Positions 8,637 to 17,106 of a DNA stretch of 64,000 nucleotides are shown piece after piece (the stretch's first letter is position 1; the number at the start of each line of letters is the position of its first letter). The translations under genes were made by a program, and so were the position numbers. Source of the DNA: JAUCQB01 sp964586235 (GTDB lineage Bacteria; Planctomycetota; Phycisphaerae; UBA1845; PWPN01); the NCBI GenBank assembly GCA_964586235.1, contig CAZPIO010000006.1, forward strand, positions 1 through 64,000. Direction: 5' to 3'. The notes below the pieces were generated by a model that saw only the letters and a list, made by a program, of their open reading frames with translations, was not told where the DNA came from and searched no databases.

Positions 8637-8935
8637 TGGGTTGCGCGGAGTCATAGGTTGCTCGCTACGATTGAAACACGTCCCCTCTCCGCGGACCAGC
8701 GCTGCGCCGATTTGACTCGATGCTGCGACGCGAACGCGGCCAACTGCCCGCCGGCTTCTGACCTTCTGCACTTCTGAGCTCTGCGACGTTCTCTGCGGTC
8801 GGGGAGAGCAGTCACAAGCCGGCATTCAAATCAGCCGTGTCGAGAGACCAGTTCTCAGTGAGGTGGGGCAAGAATTGAGACCCGATCGAATAGAGCGAAC
8901 ACGGGGTGCGCCGGGGCCGGCAGAGGCATCCTCGT

Positions 8936-9421
8936 TCACGAGAGGTTTTGCAGGGACCGGACAGCCAGGTAGCAGGGCTCCGGGTCATTCTCGCCGTCGA
9001 TGTCTACGAGGGAGAATCCACATTTCAGGAACAGGGCGGTTTCGGCAGGGTTGTCCCAGTTGGCGCTGCAGCGGATGTACAGGCAACCGGCATCGGTTGC
9101 TGCCCGGATCGCCTGCCGGAGCAGGCGGGTTGCCAGCCCCTGTCGCCGGTAGGCCGGACGCACAGGCGTGCGTTCGAGATAGGCGAGCCTTTCCCCGGCC
9201 AGCGGCCCGGCACCGCCGATAGGGCCGAGATCCAGATGGACGCCGCCGAGGACGTGCTCTTGCGGCGTGACCGCACAGACCAGGATGAAAACCGACGGTC
9301 CGTTCTGCTGCGAACAAAGCTGTCGCCGAGAGTCGGCCAGTTGCGGGGCGAACAGTTCTTCCGCCTCGGGCGGAGGCTGGTCGTGGGGGCCGAAGACCTG
9401 GATGGTGTAGTCGGGCAGCAC
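8936..9421 (-). CDS. GNAT-family N-acetyltransferase
   Basis: A 161-residue acetyltransferase with the acetyl-CoA binding motif VRPAYRRQGLATRLL (the R/Q-x-x-G-x-A loop) and the later strand-helix AANWDNP-like and ALFLKCGF blocks typical of GNAT motif B. The start is GTG at 9421 with an AAAGGA just upstream, closer than usual. It is a standalone gene. The 299-bp gap to the kinase cassette holds nothing I can identify. The acceptor substrate is unknown. Confidence 0.82.
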   Translation of the reverse strand: MLPDYTIQVFGPHDQPPPEAEELFAPQLADSRRQLCSQQNGPSVFILVCAVTPQEHVLGGVHLDLGPIGGAGPLAGERLAYLERTPVRPAYRRQGLATRLLRQAIRAATDAGCLYIRCSANWDNPAETALFLKCGFSLVDIDGENDPEPCYLAVRSLQNLS

Positions 9422-9520
9422 GTCCTTTATTATGACTGTGGGGAGAGCAGACGCAACGATGCGTCGGAGATTTCAGCAGAGCGAACGGCGAGAACAGGGG
9501 CATACCAGAGAAAGGATGAC

Positions 9521-9805
9521 ATGATGGATCAGATTGTTCAGCAACCTATTGTGACGCGGGTGCTTCGGACGGTGGGGGTGCTGGCCGTGTTTGTTGGCTG
9601 CATCCTGGTGACTCAGACTATCATCACAGCGATAGGCGCCCAGTCGGCTACCTCGAATCTGCCTGCCGGAATGAACATTCATGTGAAAGGGGCGTTCGGC
9701 AGCCTTGCGGGGTGGGCGATCGTTGCGCAACTGGCGACCGTGGTCTGGGGGCTGGTCCTGTTCAGCGTCGCCAAGCCGATCGCGGCGCGGATCGTCGAAG
9801 ATTAG
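9521..9805 (+). CDS. Small membrane protein, unknown
   Basis: A 94-residue protein with two predicted transmembrane segments, about residues 17-40 (VGVLAVFVGCILVTQTIITAI) and 63-85, separated by a loop containing a short glycine-rich turn. AAAGGA at 9511-9516 lies 4 bases before the ATG at 9521 and 7 before a second ATG at 9524, which may be the real start. It is divergent from the GNAT gene, about 100 bp away. I recognise no family. Confidence 0.6.
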   Translation: MMDQIVQQPIVTRVLRTVGVLAVFVGCILVTQTIITAIGAQSATSNLPAGMNIHVKGAFGSLAGWAIVAQLATVVWGLVLFSVAKPIAARIVED

Positions 9806-9845
9806 AAGGCAGATGACCGGAGAGAGTGTTGGGGAAGAAAAGAGG

Positions 9846-9881
9846 CTATTAGCTCTTAGCTTTTAGCTTTTAGCTGTTGGC
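9846..9881. repeat. AGCTTTTAGCT-type dispersed repeat
   Basis: A run of TTAGCTTTTAGCTTTTAGCTGTTGGC-like units. The same motif appears between genes at about 15893-15930 and, degenerate, at about 5351-5380. It looks like a genome-wide intergenic repeat family. Confidence 0.6.
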
Positions 9882-10031
9882 AGAGAAAAGATCACGCGGA
9901 TCCCCTCGACCGGGCTTGGGGCGACGGCCGCCAGTGGCACCCGATCGAATCGAGAGCCCGGGTTCAAGAAGAACCTGGGCCACCCCGCCGCCGTTCATAC
10001 GCTGCTCCTTCCGCGGCAGCCTGCGAGGTGT

Positions 10032-10709
10032 TCACTTTGAAGCCCCGTTCGCCGAGGGGTGAACCTTACCCTTCGCGGGCCGCTTGAGCAACGTCCGTTT
10101 CATCGCATCGATCAGATTACGGGCGGGGACCCGGGCGGCTCCCAACTTCCTGGCCAAACACAGTCCCGTGAGCGTGTTGGCGATCCACTGAGCGCCGGTC
10201 TCAGGGTCGATGCGGTCTGCAGCCTGGCCTGCATGATGGGCTTCGGTGAGCAGTTCCCGGCATCGGTCCTGGATGTCCCCGTAGATGCCCTGGACCGACT
10301 CGCGCAGCCGCCCGTCAGCCGGGGTCAGCTCGGCACCGAGCGTGGCGATCATCTGGCAATTGCACCACTCGGGCCGGCTATTGAGTTCAACCGCCCCATC
10401 CAGCAGGGCCTCCAACCGCTCGGCCGGTCCGGCCTGCTGCATGGCCGGGGCGATCAGGTGCTCGGCATATTCCTGCCGGGTCTGCTCCAGAATTGCCAGG
10501 GCCAGTTGTTCCTTGGAGCGGAAGTGATGGTAGAACGCTCCCTTGGTCAGGCCGGTCGCCTCCTGGATGTCGGCGATGCCGGTCTTGTGGTAGCCGTGCT
10601 CGCTGAACAACTGCCGGGCGACCTGAAGGATATCTACTCGTGTGGCCTCGCCTCTCGACGGGGTTGAACGAGCTTTCGGCGGGATCGTTTGGGTCATCGT
10701 GTCGCTCAT
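10032..10709 (-). CDS. TetR/AcrR-family transcriptional regulator
   Basis: A 225-residue regulator. The N-terminal DNA-binding domain is typical: ILQVARQLFSEHGYHKTGI then IQEATGLTKGAFYHHFRSKEQL (about residues 28-70), including the signature YHHF recognition helix. The C-terminal ligand domain is 'TetR_C'-like, with AELTPADGRLRE. The ATG at 10709 is preceded by AAGGGAGG with a 7-base spacer, so I prefer it to a GTG at 10727. No obvious target gene is adjacent, though the M24-like gene lies upstream on the same strand. Its promoter carries a candidate autoregulatory operator. Confidence 0.88.
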   Translation of the reverse strand: MSDTMTQTIPPKARSTPSRGEATRVDILQVARQLFSEHGYHKTGIADIQEATGLTKGAFYHHFRSKEQLALAILEQTRQEYAEHLIAPAMQQAGPAERLEALLDGAVELNSRPEWCNCQMIATLGAELTPADGRLRESVQGIYGDIQDRCRELLTEAHHAGQAADRIDPETGAQWIANTLTGLCLARKLGAARVPARNLIDAMKRTLLKRPAKGKVHPSANGASK

Positions 10710-10755
10710 GGGCGCGCCTCCCTTCACGACGGGTTTGGACGATATGGCTCAGACA

Positions 10756-10800
10756 TACTGATCGGTTGGTAGCTTTACGACGGTTGAGCCTTCTTGTCAA
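10756..10800 (-). promoter_or_regulatory. Promoter and candidate operator of the TetR gene
   Basis: On the minus strand TTGACA (10795-10800) is followed after 17 bases by TAAAGC (10772-10777), a strong -35 with a weak -10. Immediately downstream lies the imperfect palindrome TACCAACCGATCAGTA (10756-10771), where a TetR-type protein could block transcription. The operator call is inference from position and symmetry. Confidence 0.5.
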
Positions 10801-10969
10801 GATCTCACAACCCTCAACGCGGCCGCTGAGGGCAATCCCCGCAACGATCGCGGCTGGTCCTGGACCTTGGCGAAGGCCAGCACCTGCCAGGGGGAATGAG
10901 ACCGAACGAATGCCCAATCTGTCTTAAACTATTGTCCTAATTGTAGTTAATTGTATGACGACGGTTGGT

Positions 10970-12088
10970 TCAAATCTCGCAAATATCGCATCTCTGCCAG
11001 GTCTGCCCCCCTGCTTCGTAGGCCGTCGTGGGCCACTGGCCGGAGGCCGACAGGATCTCAGTTCGACCCTGTCCGACCAGAATTGTGTCTTCGCTCTTGG
11101 TTCCGGCGATGGAAGGATTCCAGGCAAAGACCTGAGCTTGCTGAACAGCCGCCTGCGTGCCCGGGTGGACCCGGATTTCCCGGCCAACGTAGCCGGTCAG
11201 ACCGCCCTGATGGTGGAAGGACCATTCGTCTGCAAACCCTTGTTGTGCATAGACTTGTTGAGCTACAGAAATCACGGACGCCATACTCTGGCCCGGGCGG
11301 GTGGCAGCGATCATCTCAGCATCGACCCGGCAGACCGCCTGGTGCCGCCGAGCCAGATCGGTGTCGATCGTGCCAAAGCGGAAGAGTCGGGTCACAGAAG
11401 TGATCAGGCCGTGGCGTTCACCCCCCAGAACCGCCATCCCATAACGCTCAAACTTCCGACCGGTCGGAATGGGATGCCGATAGCGACAGACCCGTTCGTC
11501 GGCCGCCACAAGGAGTACGGGCGTGCGAATGCCCCGTTCCAGTGCAACCGAGGCGATCTTCGCTGCCAGCTCCCACTCGCTCATGCCCGGCCGGGCCAGG
11601 CGGCAGGCGGCCTCGAGGGATTGGGCTGCCTGGCGGGCCACGGCACGGTATCGCCCGATCTCGCCTTCGGTCATCACCCACCGAAGCGTTGCGAAGTCAG
11701 CCCCCAGACGCGACACGTGGCCAGGCAGCGCCGCGAGCGGCACATCGCACGCCGCACGAGACCGGCCGATTTTGTCTGACCAGAGACCGGCCAGCGAATC
11801 ATCGTCGTGCCACGGGGCCACCAGCACTTCGATGCCGAGTTCGCCCAATTCCTCGTCGGCCAGGCGCGGAGCCTCGATGTTGTTGGTGATGCAGACGGCT
11901 TTCTCCTGCGTAATCAGGAGGGCTGCCGCTCCCGTGCTGTCGGCCGTGCCGACGTGGTTCATGCCTCCGGCCATGTACCAGGCGAAATTCGGGCGCTGAG
12001 CAAGAACTACCGCGTCGAGATTGTGACTTGCCAGGTAGGCGGCCACCTGCTGATGCTTGTGCCGCACCTCATCGCACCTTGTCATCAT
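10970..12088 (-). CDS. M24-family (aminopeptidase P-like) protein, ligands atypical
   Basis: A 372-residue protein with the two-domain layout of M24 'creatinase/aminopeptidase P' proteins: an N-terminal domain (about 1-145) and a pita-bread domain (about 150-372). The segment FHHQGGLTGYVGRE replaces the usual GHGIG...HE block, and TKSEDTILV matches the last metal-ligand strand. The two aspartates expected in the central strands are absent: the equivalent region reads MAVLGGERHGLITSVTRLF, with no V-D-x-G and no D before TR. It may be a metal-independent or differently liganded member. The start is the first of two adjacent ATGs. Confidence 0.75.
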   Translation of the reverse strand: MMTRCDEVRHKHQQVAAYLASHNLDAVVLAQRPNFAWYMAGGMNHVGTADSTGAAALLITQEKAVCITNNIEAPRLADEELGELGIEVLVAPWHDDDSLAGLWSDKIGRSRAACDVPLAALPGHVSRLGADFATLRWVMTEGEIGRYRAVARQAAQSLEAACRLARPGMSEWELAAKIASVALERGIRTPVLLVAADERVCRYRHPIPTGRKFERYGMAVLGGERHGLITSVTRLFRFGTIDTDLARRHQAVCRVDAEMIAATRPGQSMASVISVAQQVYAQQGFADEWSFHHQGGLTGYVGREIRVHPGTQAAVQQAQVFAWNPSIAGTKSEDTILVGQGRTEILSASGQWPTTAYEAGGQTWQRCDICEI

Positions 12089-12196
12089 TCGACTACTCCT
12101 GTGAGATCGTGGGAATTGTACGCGATAGGCCCCCTGCCCGCATGGCGATTACGGCCGCTTGTTCAGGTCTGGCGCGACGGATAGACTGAGGCGGAT

Positions 12197-14485
12197 ATGC
12201 GGTATCGCCGCGAGAACGACGGCGAAACGCGGCTTTGGCATGGTGGGTTCATCGTGGCGAGATACTCCGATCAACCGTCTGACAAGCTGCCCCCCGGCCA
12301 TGACTCCTCGGTCCACGAGTTCCTGACGCAGCTACACCGCCAGCTCGACCAAATCGAGCAAGAGCTGGCGGGGCGAGAGGCACGGCTGGCGGAGGGGCAG
12401 CTTCAACTCGAACAAGAGCGTACCCGCCTGCAAAACGAGCAGGCCGCCTGGACGGCCTGGCAAAAGCGCGAGCAGGACCTCGCGGCGAAGTTTGAAGAGG
12501 CCGCGAAACGGCTGACGGCGGGCGAGTCGCTGCTTAAGGACCGGGATGAGCAACTCAGAATCTTCGCGGGGAAGAACCAGGAACTGCGTGGGCAACTGGC
12601 CGAACTGACCCGGCAGCGAGATGAAGCCCAGGCCCGCGTAGCGGAGATCCAGGAGCAGGCGGAGGTCCAGGCTCGCCGGGCTGCCGGCCTGGAGAAGCAG
12701 GTCGCCGCACTCAAGGCGGCGTCTGTTGCGGCACCTCAACGGGCTCGCTCCGAACCCGCACCCTCGCCCGCGCGTCGGCGACCGCAAGTTGAATCACCGG
12801 ACATGGCCGCGGGCGTCGGCGAGACCACGAGCACATCGCCGCTGCTGATCGCCTTGGGAATCGCCGCAGTCGTGTTGTCAGCGGCTCTCGGGGTCTGGGC
12901 GTATTCATCGTACACGCCACTGTGTTCCGTCAGCGGGCATGTGAGAACCAGGCCGGGCGATGAGAGCACGCTGTCTGAATGCGCGCAGCAGGCGCGTTCG
13001 GCTGGCCTGAGTGTCACCGAGATTGACGTCGACCGGGGATTGCTGACTTTCGGGTTGGATACTCACGACGTGGAGCCGGCCATCGAGAGAATCAACCACA
13101 CAGGTCGGCAAATGGTTGCGCTGCTTCAAACCGCCACTTTGGCCCCCGCATCTCAAGCCGTGCCGTCACCTGCTCGCGATGCGGCGCTGGAGCGCATCTC
13201 ACGGATCGACCAGCGATTGGCCACGACGACGAGACCGTCGTTCGACCGCAAGGGTGAAGGTTCACGGCTGGTGGCTCTGTGGAACGCGGCTGAGACCGAG
13301 CGGCGGGAAATCGACGCGTCGCTGGCATCGCTGTCAGAGGCATCCGGCGGGTCCACGATCGACCCTGCCTCCGTCAGGATCGACCCTGAAGAGATTCGGG
13401 CCGCTGAGAACGCCGATACGATGCTGAAAACGGAAGTCGAGGCGCTTCGGCAGCGTGAGTCTGAGCTGAGTGATATGCTGAGGCGCATCGTCGCCGGAGG
13501 GGACACGACTTTCAAATCGTTGAACCAGGCCCTCGGCGAGGGGGTGGCTCGCCTTGATCGCGCGCTGAAGGAGGAGTACGGCGTGCGGATCCGCGAGGGC
13601 TTGCAGACTCTGAAGCAGACGCTTGGAGCGTGGGAACAAGCCTCGAAATCATTGTCGGCGGATTGGGCGGTCCAGCGGGACGCCCTGGCCGGGGGAGCAG
13701 ACCTGCTGACATGCCAGACGCAGCTCGATCAGGGTGCGCGCCACTTCGTCGATACCGGCTCGGCGTCGCTCGTGCAGTTCAGGCAGAGGCTGGAGGCGAT
13801 CGGCCAGGATACGGACGAGCCGACCAAGGGACTGGTGCTGAGCCGCGCATTGACCAAGGATTTGCAGCCGGCCGTGGACGCCCAACTGGAGGCGACCAGA
13901 GTCGCCCGGTCAGCCACGCTGAACGGCAATGTTGACCTCGCGGCCGCGGTCCAGCGAGTGAGCGCTCTTCGCAGGCAGGTTGGTGACAGGCGATCCAGAA
14001 TCGAAGCGGCCATACGGGCCCGGATTGCTGCCGGGCTGCAGAACAACCGCGAGCAGACGCTAAAGGAGCGTCGCGAGCAGTTAATGAAGCGGGCGGATGA
14101 ACTCGACCGGGAGATCCGAAAGCACGTCGAGGACATCCGGGCGATGATCCGGCGGATGGATCAGCAACAGGCAGGCCTGGATCAGTGGGCCAGCCTGCAG
14201 GATGAGCGCGTGGAGGCATTGGGGTCGCTGGCGGAGATTGAGAGGGAAAGCCATTCGAGCGGTAGGCCTGGCGCCGAGCCGGGCTCAGTGGAATTTGTTC
14301 CCGCCCGCGTCGAACTGGCTGAATCGCGCGATCGCCGGACCATTCGGGCCCTGCTCGTCGGGTTCGGGTCGCTGCTGGTCTGTCTTCTGGGCTGGCTGAG
14401 CATCCACGGCTACCAGACGTGGCGCCACAACCGCCAGGCCATCGAGGCGGCCACCCGCGAACTCCAGGCGGCGGCGCGGAAGTAG
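12197..14485 (+). CDS. Large coiled-coil membrane protein, unknown
   Basis: A 762-residue protein. Residues about 45-190 form a heptad-rich coiled coil (QEL, QLQLEQERTRLQNEQ, QRDEAQARVAEIQEQ). A transmembrane segment lies near 217-235 (LLIALGIAAVVLSAALGVWA), then a long region of about 480 residues with several further coiled-coil blocks, and a second transmembrane segment near 715-735 (LLVGFGSLLVCLLGWLSI). Two membrane anchors flanking a long helical region resemble Wzz/polysaccharide co-polymerase topology, but I see no family signature. The ATG at 12197 has no clear ribosome site; a GTG at 12254 is an alternative. Confidence 0.65.
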   Translation: MRYRRENDGETRLWHGGFIVARYSDQPSDKLPPGHDSSVHEFLTQLHRQLDQIEQELAGREARLAEGQLQLEQERTRLQNEQAAWTAWQKREQDLAAKFEEAAKRLTAGESLLKDRDEQLRIFAGKNQELRGQLAELTRQRDEAQARVAEIQEQAEVQARRAAGLEKQVAALKAASVAAPQRARSEPAPSPARRRPQVESPDMAAGVGETTSTSPLLIALGIAAVVLSAALGVWAYSSYTPLCSVSGHVRTRPGDESTLSECAQQARSAGLSVTEIDVDRGLLTFGLDTHDVEPAIERINHTGRQMVALLQTATLAPASQAVPSPARDAALERISRIDQRLATTTRPSFDRKGEGSRLVALWNAAETERREIDASLASLSEASGGSTIDPASVRIDPEEIRAAENADTMLKTEVEALRQRESELSDMLRRIVAGGDTTFKSLNQALGEGVARLDRALKEEYGVRIREGLQTLKQTLGAWEQASKSLSADWAVQRDALAGGADLLTCQTQLDQGARHFVDTGSASLVQFRQRLEAIGQDTDEPTKGLVLSRALTKDLQPAVDAQLEATRVARSATLNGNVDLAAAVQRVSALRRQVGDRRSRIEAAIRARIAAGLQNNREQTLKERREQLMKRADELDREIRKHVEDIRAMIRRMDQQQAGLDQWASLQDERVEALGSLAEIERESHSSGRPGAEPGSVEFVPARVELAESRDRRTIRALLVGFGSLLVCLLGWLSIHGYQTWRHNRQAIEAATRELQAAARK

Positions 14486-14661
14486 CGACTGGGCAGACGC
14501 AGAAACGCAGAGAGAAGAAAAACGAGAACCGAACCACTAATAGTGAGGGCGGCGGCGAGCTGAGGCGCTCGGTCTCGTCACCGGTTCGTTCGCCTCACGG
14601 GACAGGGCCGCCGGCGGATGGGCTCCGCGTGCGCAGACGATCCCGCACGGCCAGTGCCTGA

Positions 14662-15066
14662 CTACGAGATCCAGCTCTCCACACGCAGGCCCGACACGCG
14701 GCGGAACTCGCGGTCATTGTTGGTGACCAGGATAACGTCGATTGCCAGTGCGTGCGAAGCGATAAGAGTGTCGAGCGGCCCTATCGGGGTGCCATCGCGT
14801 TCGATGGCCGTCCGAACGCGGCCGTAGGTCTCGGCGGCCAGGGCGTCGAACGGCAGAATGTCCAGCGGCGCACAGAACTCGGCGAGCAAAACCGCGTGCT
14901 TCGCGGGATTGGCGGACTTGGCGACCCCGTATTGAAGCTCGGCCAAGGTGATGCTTGAAATCGCCACCTCGTCGACGGCAAGCGAACGCATTCGATCCAG
15001 CACGCCAGGCGTGCGGCCTCGGAGCAGTTCGACACAGATGCTGGTGTCGAGCATGAAGCGGGTCAC
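14662..15066 (-). CDS. vapC: VapC-type PIN-domain toxin
   Basis: A 134-residue PIN-domain ribonuclease. The acidic metal-binding residues are in place: D7 in FMLDTSI, E43 in TLAELQYG, D99 in GPLDTLIASHA, and N116/D118 in VTNNDREF. Its start overlaps the stop of the antitoxin gene by 4 bp (ATGA), the standard arrangement for vapBC. VapC toxins cleave tRNA or rRNA; the target here is not known. The length is normal and there is no sign of decay. Confidence 0.92.
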   Translation of the reverse strand: MTRFMLDTSICVELLRGRTPGVLDRMRSLAVDEVAISSITLAELQYGVAKSANPAKHAVLLAEFCAPLDILPFDALAAETYGRVRTAIERDGTPIGPLDTLIASHALAIDVILVTNNDREFRRVSGLRVESWIS

Positions 15067-15296
15067 AGGGGTCTGCGCTCCTCGACCCGCCGCGGCTGGT
15101 TGCGCTCAGCCATGAAGTCGGCGTCCACCTTGCCCATCGCGTCGGCCATCAGGTCCCAGGCGGCGTCCTTGGGAAACAGAAGCACCGCTGAGCCGACGCG
15201 CTTGATGCAGACCTCGTCGGTTTCGAAGCGAAACTCCTTGGGCAGCCGGACCGCCTGGCTGGCCCCGTTCCGGAAGATCTTGGCAGTTGCCGTCAT
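15063..15296 (-). CDS. vapB: VapB-type antitoxin
   Basis: A 77-residue antitoxin with an N-terminal AbrB/SpoVT-like swapped-hairpin DNA-binding domain: TAKIFRNGASQAVRLPKEF (3-21). The C-terminal tail would wrap the toxin. AGGAGT lies about 6 bases before the ATG. It is first in the operon with vapC and its promoter contains an 18-bp palindrome, consistent with autorepression. Confidence 0.92.
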   Translation of the reverse strand: MTATAKIFRNGASQAVRLPKEFRFETDEVCIKRVGSAVLLFPKDAAWDLMADAMGKVDADFMAERNQPRRVEERRPL

Positions 15297-15310
15297 TGCA
15301 GACTCCTGTG

Positions 15311-15349
15311 TATATACCTAAGTATATATTACATAGAGCTGGCAGGCAA
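15311..15349 (-). promoter_or_regulatory. vapBC promoter with palindromic operator
   Basis: The minus strand has TTGCCT (15344-15349), a 17-base spacer, then TATACT (15321-15326). Covering the -10 is a perfect palindrome, TATATAC-CTAA-GTATATA (15311-15328), a good candidate for VapBC binding and autorepression. Confidence 0.7.
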
Positions 15350-15356
15350 GCGTTTA

Positions 15357-15872
15357 TTACTGCCGGAAAGGCTTGAACTCGCCCCCCACGTGGCGTTTGG
15401 CCGGTTCCACGTAATGCTCCACGACCCGGCGGATGTATTCGCGGTCTTTGTCGCGGATGAGGCGGGCGACTTTGGCCGGCATGCCCAAAACTACCGAGCC
15501 GTCGGGGATCACCGTGCCCGGCGGCACGACCGCCCCGGCTCCGATAATGCAGTCCTGCCCGATCTCGGCATGGTCGAGCACCGTCGCCCTGGTGGCAATC
15601 AGCGTGTTCGGCCCGATACGCTTGCAGTGCACACACGCCAGGTGCCCGATGGCGACGTCGTCGGCAATCTCGAGCGGGACGTCGTGGTTGCAGTGCAGTA
15701 CGGAGCCATCCTGCACGTTGACCCGCTTTCCCAAGCGGATCGGGGCCACGTCGCCGCGGAGCACGGCGTGATGCCAGATGTTCGAATCCTCGCCGAGATT
15801 CACGTCTCCGACGATGACCGCGCTTCGAGCCACGTAGACGTGGCCAAACCGCTCAATCTTGTGAAGGCTCAT
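15357..15872 (-). CDS. Gamma-class carbonic anhydrase family protein
   Basis: A 171-residue left-handed beta-helix protein with hexapeptide repeats (VIVGDVNLGEDSNIW, ADDVAIGH, IGPNTLIATRATV, IGQDCIIGAGAVVPPGTVI). The RGD of the RGDVAPI block and histidines in VLHCNHD and IGHLACVHC match the zinc-binding set of gamma carbonic anhydrases of the YrdA/PaaY/CaiE type. Activity in this subgroup is variable, so carbonic anhydrase function is likely but not certain. It stands alone, with the AGCTTTTAGCT repeat directly upstream. Confidence 0.88.
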   Translation of the reverse strand: MSLHKIERFGHVYVARSAVIVGDVNLGEDSNIWHHAVLRGDVAPIRLGKRVNVQDGSVLHCNHDVPLEIADDVAIGHLACVHCKRIGPNTLIATRATVLDHAEIGQDCIIGAGAVVPPGTVIPDGSVVLGMPAKVARLIRDKDREYIRRVVEHYVEPAKRHVGGEFKPFRQ

Positions 15873-15892
15873 GGCGCCCTCCTGATAGAGGC

Positions 15893-15935
15893 TTTTAGCT
15901 GTTGGCTCTTAGCTTTTAGCTCTCAGCTCCCGGCG
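15893..15935. repeat. AGCTTTTAGCT-type dispersed repeat
   Basis: A second clear copy of the GGCTTTTAGCTGTTGGC / TTAGCTTTTAGCT family also seen at 9846-9881, here between the carbonic anhydrase and rsmH genes. Confidence 0.6.
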
Positions 15936-15967
15936 GCCGGAAGGCATGGCATTATACCGAGGCCGGG

Positions 15968-17065
15968 TTACGTGGACAGACGGGCCTTCTGAGCCCAGCG
16001 GAGCATGGCCGAGGCGCTGCGTGGGTTGTCGTACCGTTCCTCGCGGCCCGGGCGGATCGGCTCGTCGGCGATGGCCAGGTACTGTCCTGCGTCAACGCCC
16101 TCGCGGAAGCTCCGCGCCACCAGCCGATCCTCGCCACTATGGAAGCTGATGATCCCGATTCGGCCGCCGGGGCGCAGGCACGCAGGCGCGATCCGCAGCA
16201 GGTGGCGCAGGCTGCTCAATTCGTCGTTGACCAGCATTCGCAAGGCCTGGAACGTTCGGGCGGCCGGATGCAGCTCGCGCTGATCCCGTGCAGCTTTCTC
16301 TCGCCATCGCCGCCGGGTGAGCCCCTTGGCCTTGAAGATGATCCGCACCAGTTGCGAGGTGCTCTCGATCGGCCGGACGCCGCGCTGCTCAGCGATCAGT
16401 CGGGCGATGTGCTCGGCGTCGGGCTCGTCGGCCAGCTCGCGCAGCGAGAGAGCCAGGTCCTGGTCGGGCATCCCGGCCAGCCAGTCCGCTGCGGTGCGCC
16501 GGATCCGATCGTCCATCCTCATGTCCAGCGGGCCTTCCTGCTTATAGCTGAAACCGCGCGACGGATCGTCGACCTGCATGCTCGAGACGCCCAGGTCGGC
16601 GAAGATGACGTCGTAACCGTCGAGTTGCTCAGTTGCCAGGACCTTGCCGATGCCGGCAAAGTTGCTGCGGTGGTAACTGATGATGTCCGCGGATCCGGCC
16701 TCAGCCAGACGCTGCCGGGTCCGCTCCATCTCCCGAGCATCGACGTCGAGAGCAAGCAATCGCCCGCCCGGTGCGATCCTCTTGAGAAACTCCAACGCGT
16801 GCCCGCCGTAGCCGAGCGTGCAATCAACCACGATGTTGCCCGGCATCGGCCGCAGGCAGGCCATCACTTCCTCCACGAGCACCGGCACGTGAGTGCCGGC
16901 CGGCGTGTGCCCGCGAGCCCGTACACGGTCCTGGATATCCGGATAGGCATGCGGGTCGAGTTCCTTGTAGCGATGCTCATATCGCTTCGGGTGCGCGCCG
17001 GGATAGCGCGGGCGTCGGCGATGGGAGCTTTGCCGTGCCGGTTGGTCGTGGTGTTCGGTTGCCAT
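15968..17065 (-). CDS. rsmH: 16S rRNA m4C1402 methyltransferase RsmH
   Basis: A 365-residue protein, about 40 residues longer than E. coli RsmH at the N-terminus (a basic, low-complexity leader). It has the signature THVPVLVEEVM block, the SAM-binding VVDCTLGYGGH motif, IFADLGVSSMQVDDPSRGFSY, the GPLDMRMD signature, and the late block IISFHSGEDRLVARSF. RsmH N4-methylates C1402 of 16S rRNA. In most bacteria it begins the division/cell-wall cluster; here it is isolated, as expected for planctomycetes that lack ftsZ and much of that cluster. Confidence 0.95.
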   Translation of the reverse strand: MATEHHDQPARQSSHRRRPRYPGAHPKRYEHRYKELDPHAYPDIQDRVRARGHTPAGTHVPVLVEEVMACLRPMPGNIVVDCTLGYGGHALEFLKRIAPGGRLLALDVDAREMERTRQRLAEAGSADIISYHRSNFAGIGKVLATEQLDGYDVIFADLGVSSMQVDDPSRGFSYKQEGPLDMRMDDRIRRTAADWLAGMPDQDLALSLRELADEPDAEHIARLIAEQRGVRPIESTSQLVRIIFKAKGLTRRRWREKAARDQRELHPAARTFQALRMLVNDELSSLRHLLRIAPACLRPGGRIGIISFHSGEDRLVARSFREGVDAGQYLAIADEPIRPGREERYDNPRSASAMLRWAQKARLST

Positions 17066-17106
17066 GGCGTGCGGGATCCCGGGGGGATGGAGTAATGGTG
17101 AAAAAA

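Noticed and set aside
10940..10995. Possible tRNA T-arm (GGTTCAAATC)
   Set aside because: No cloverleaf can be built around it and it overlaps the coding end of the M24-like gene.
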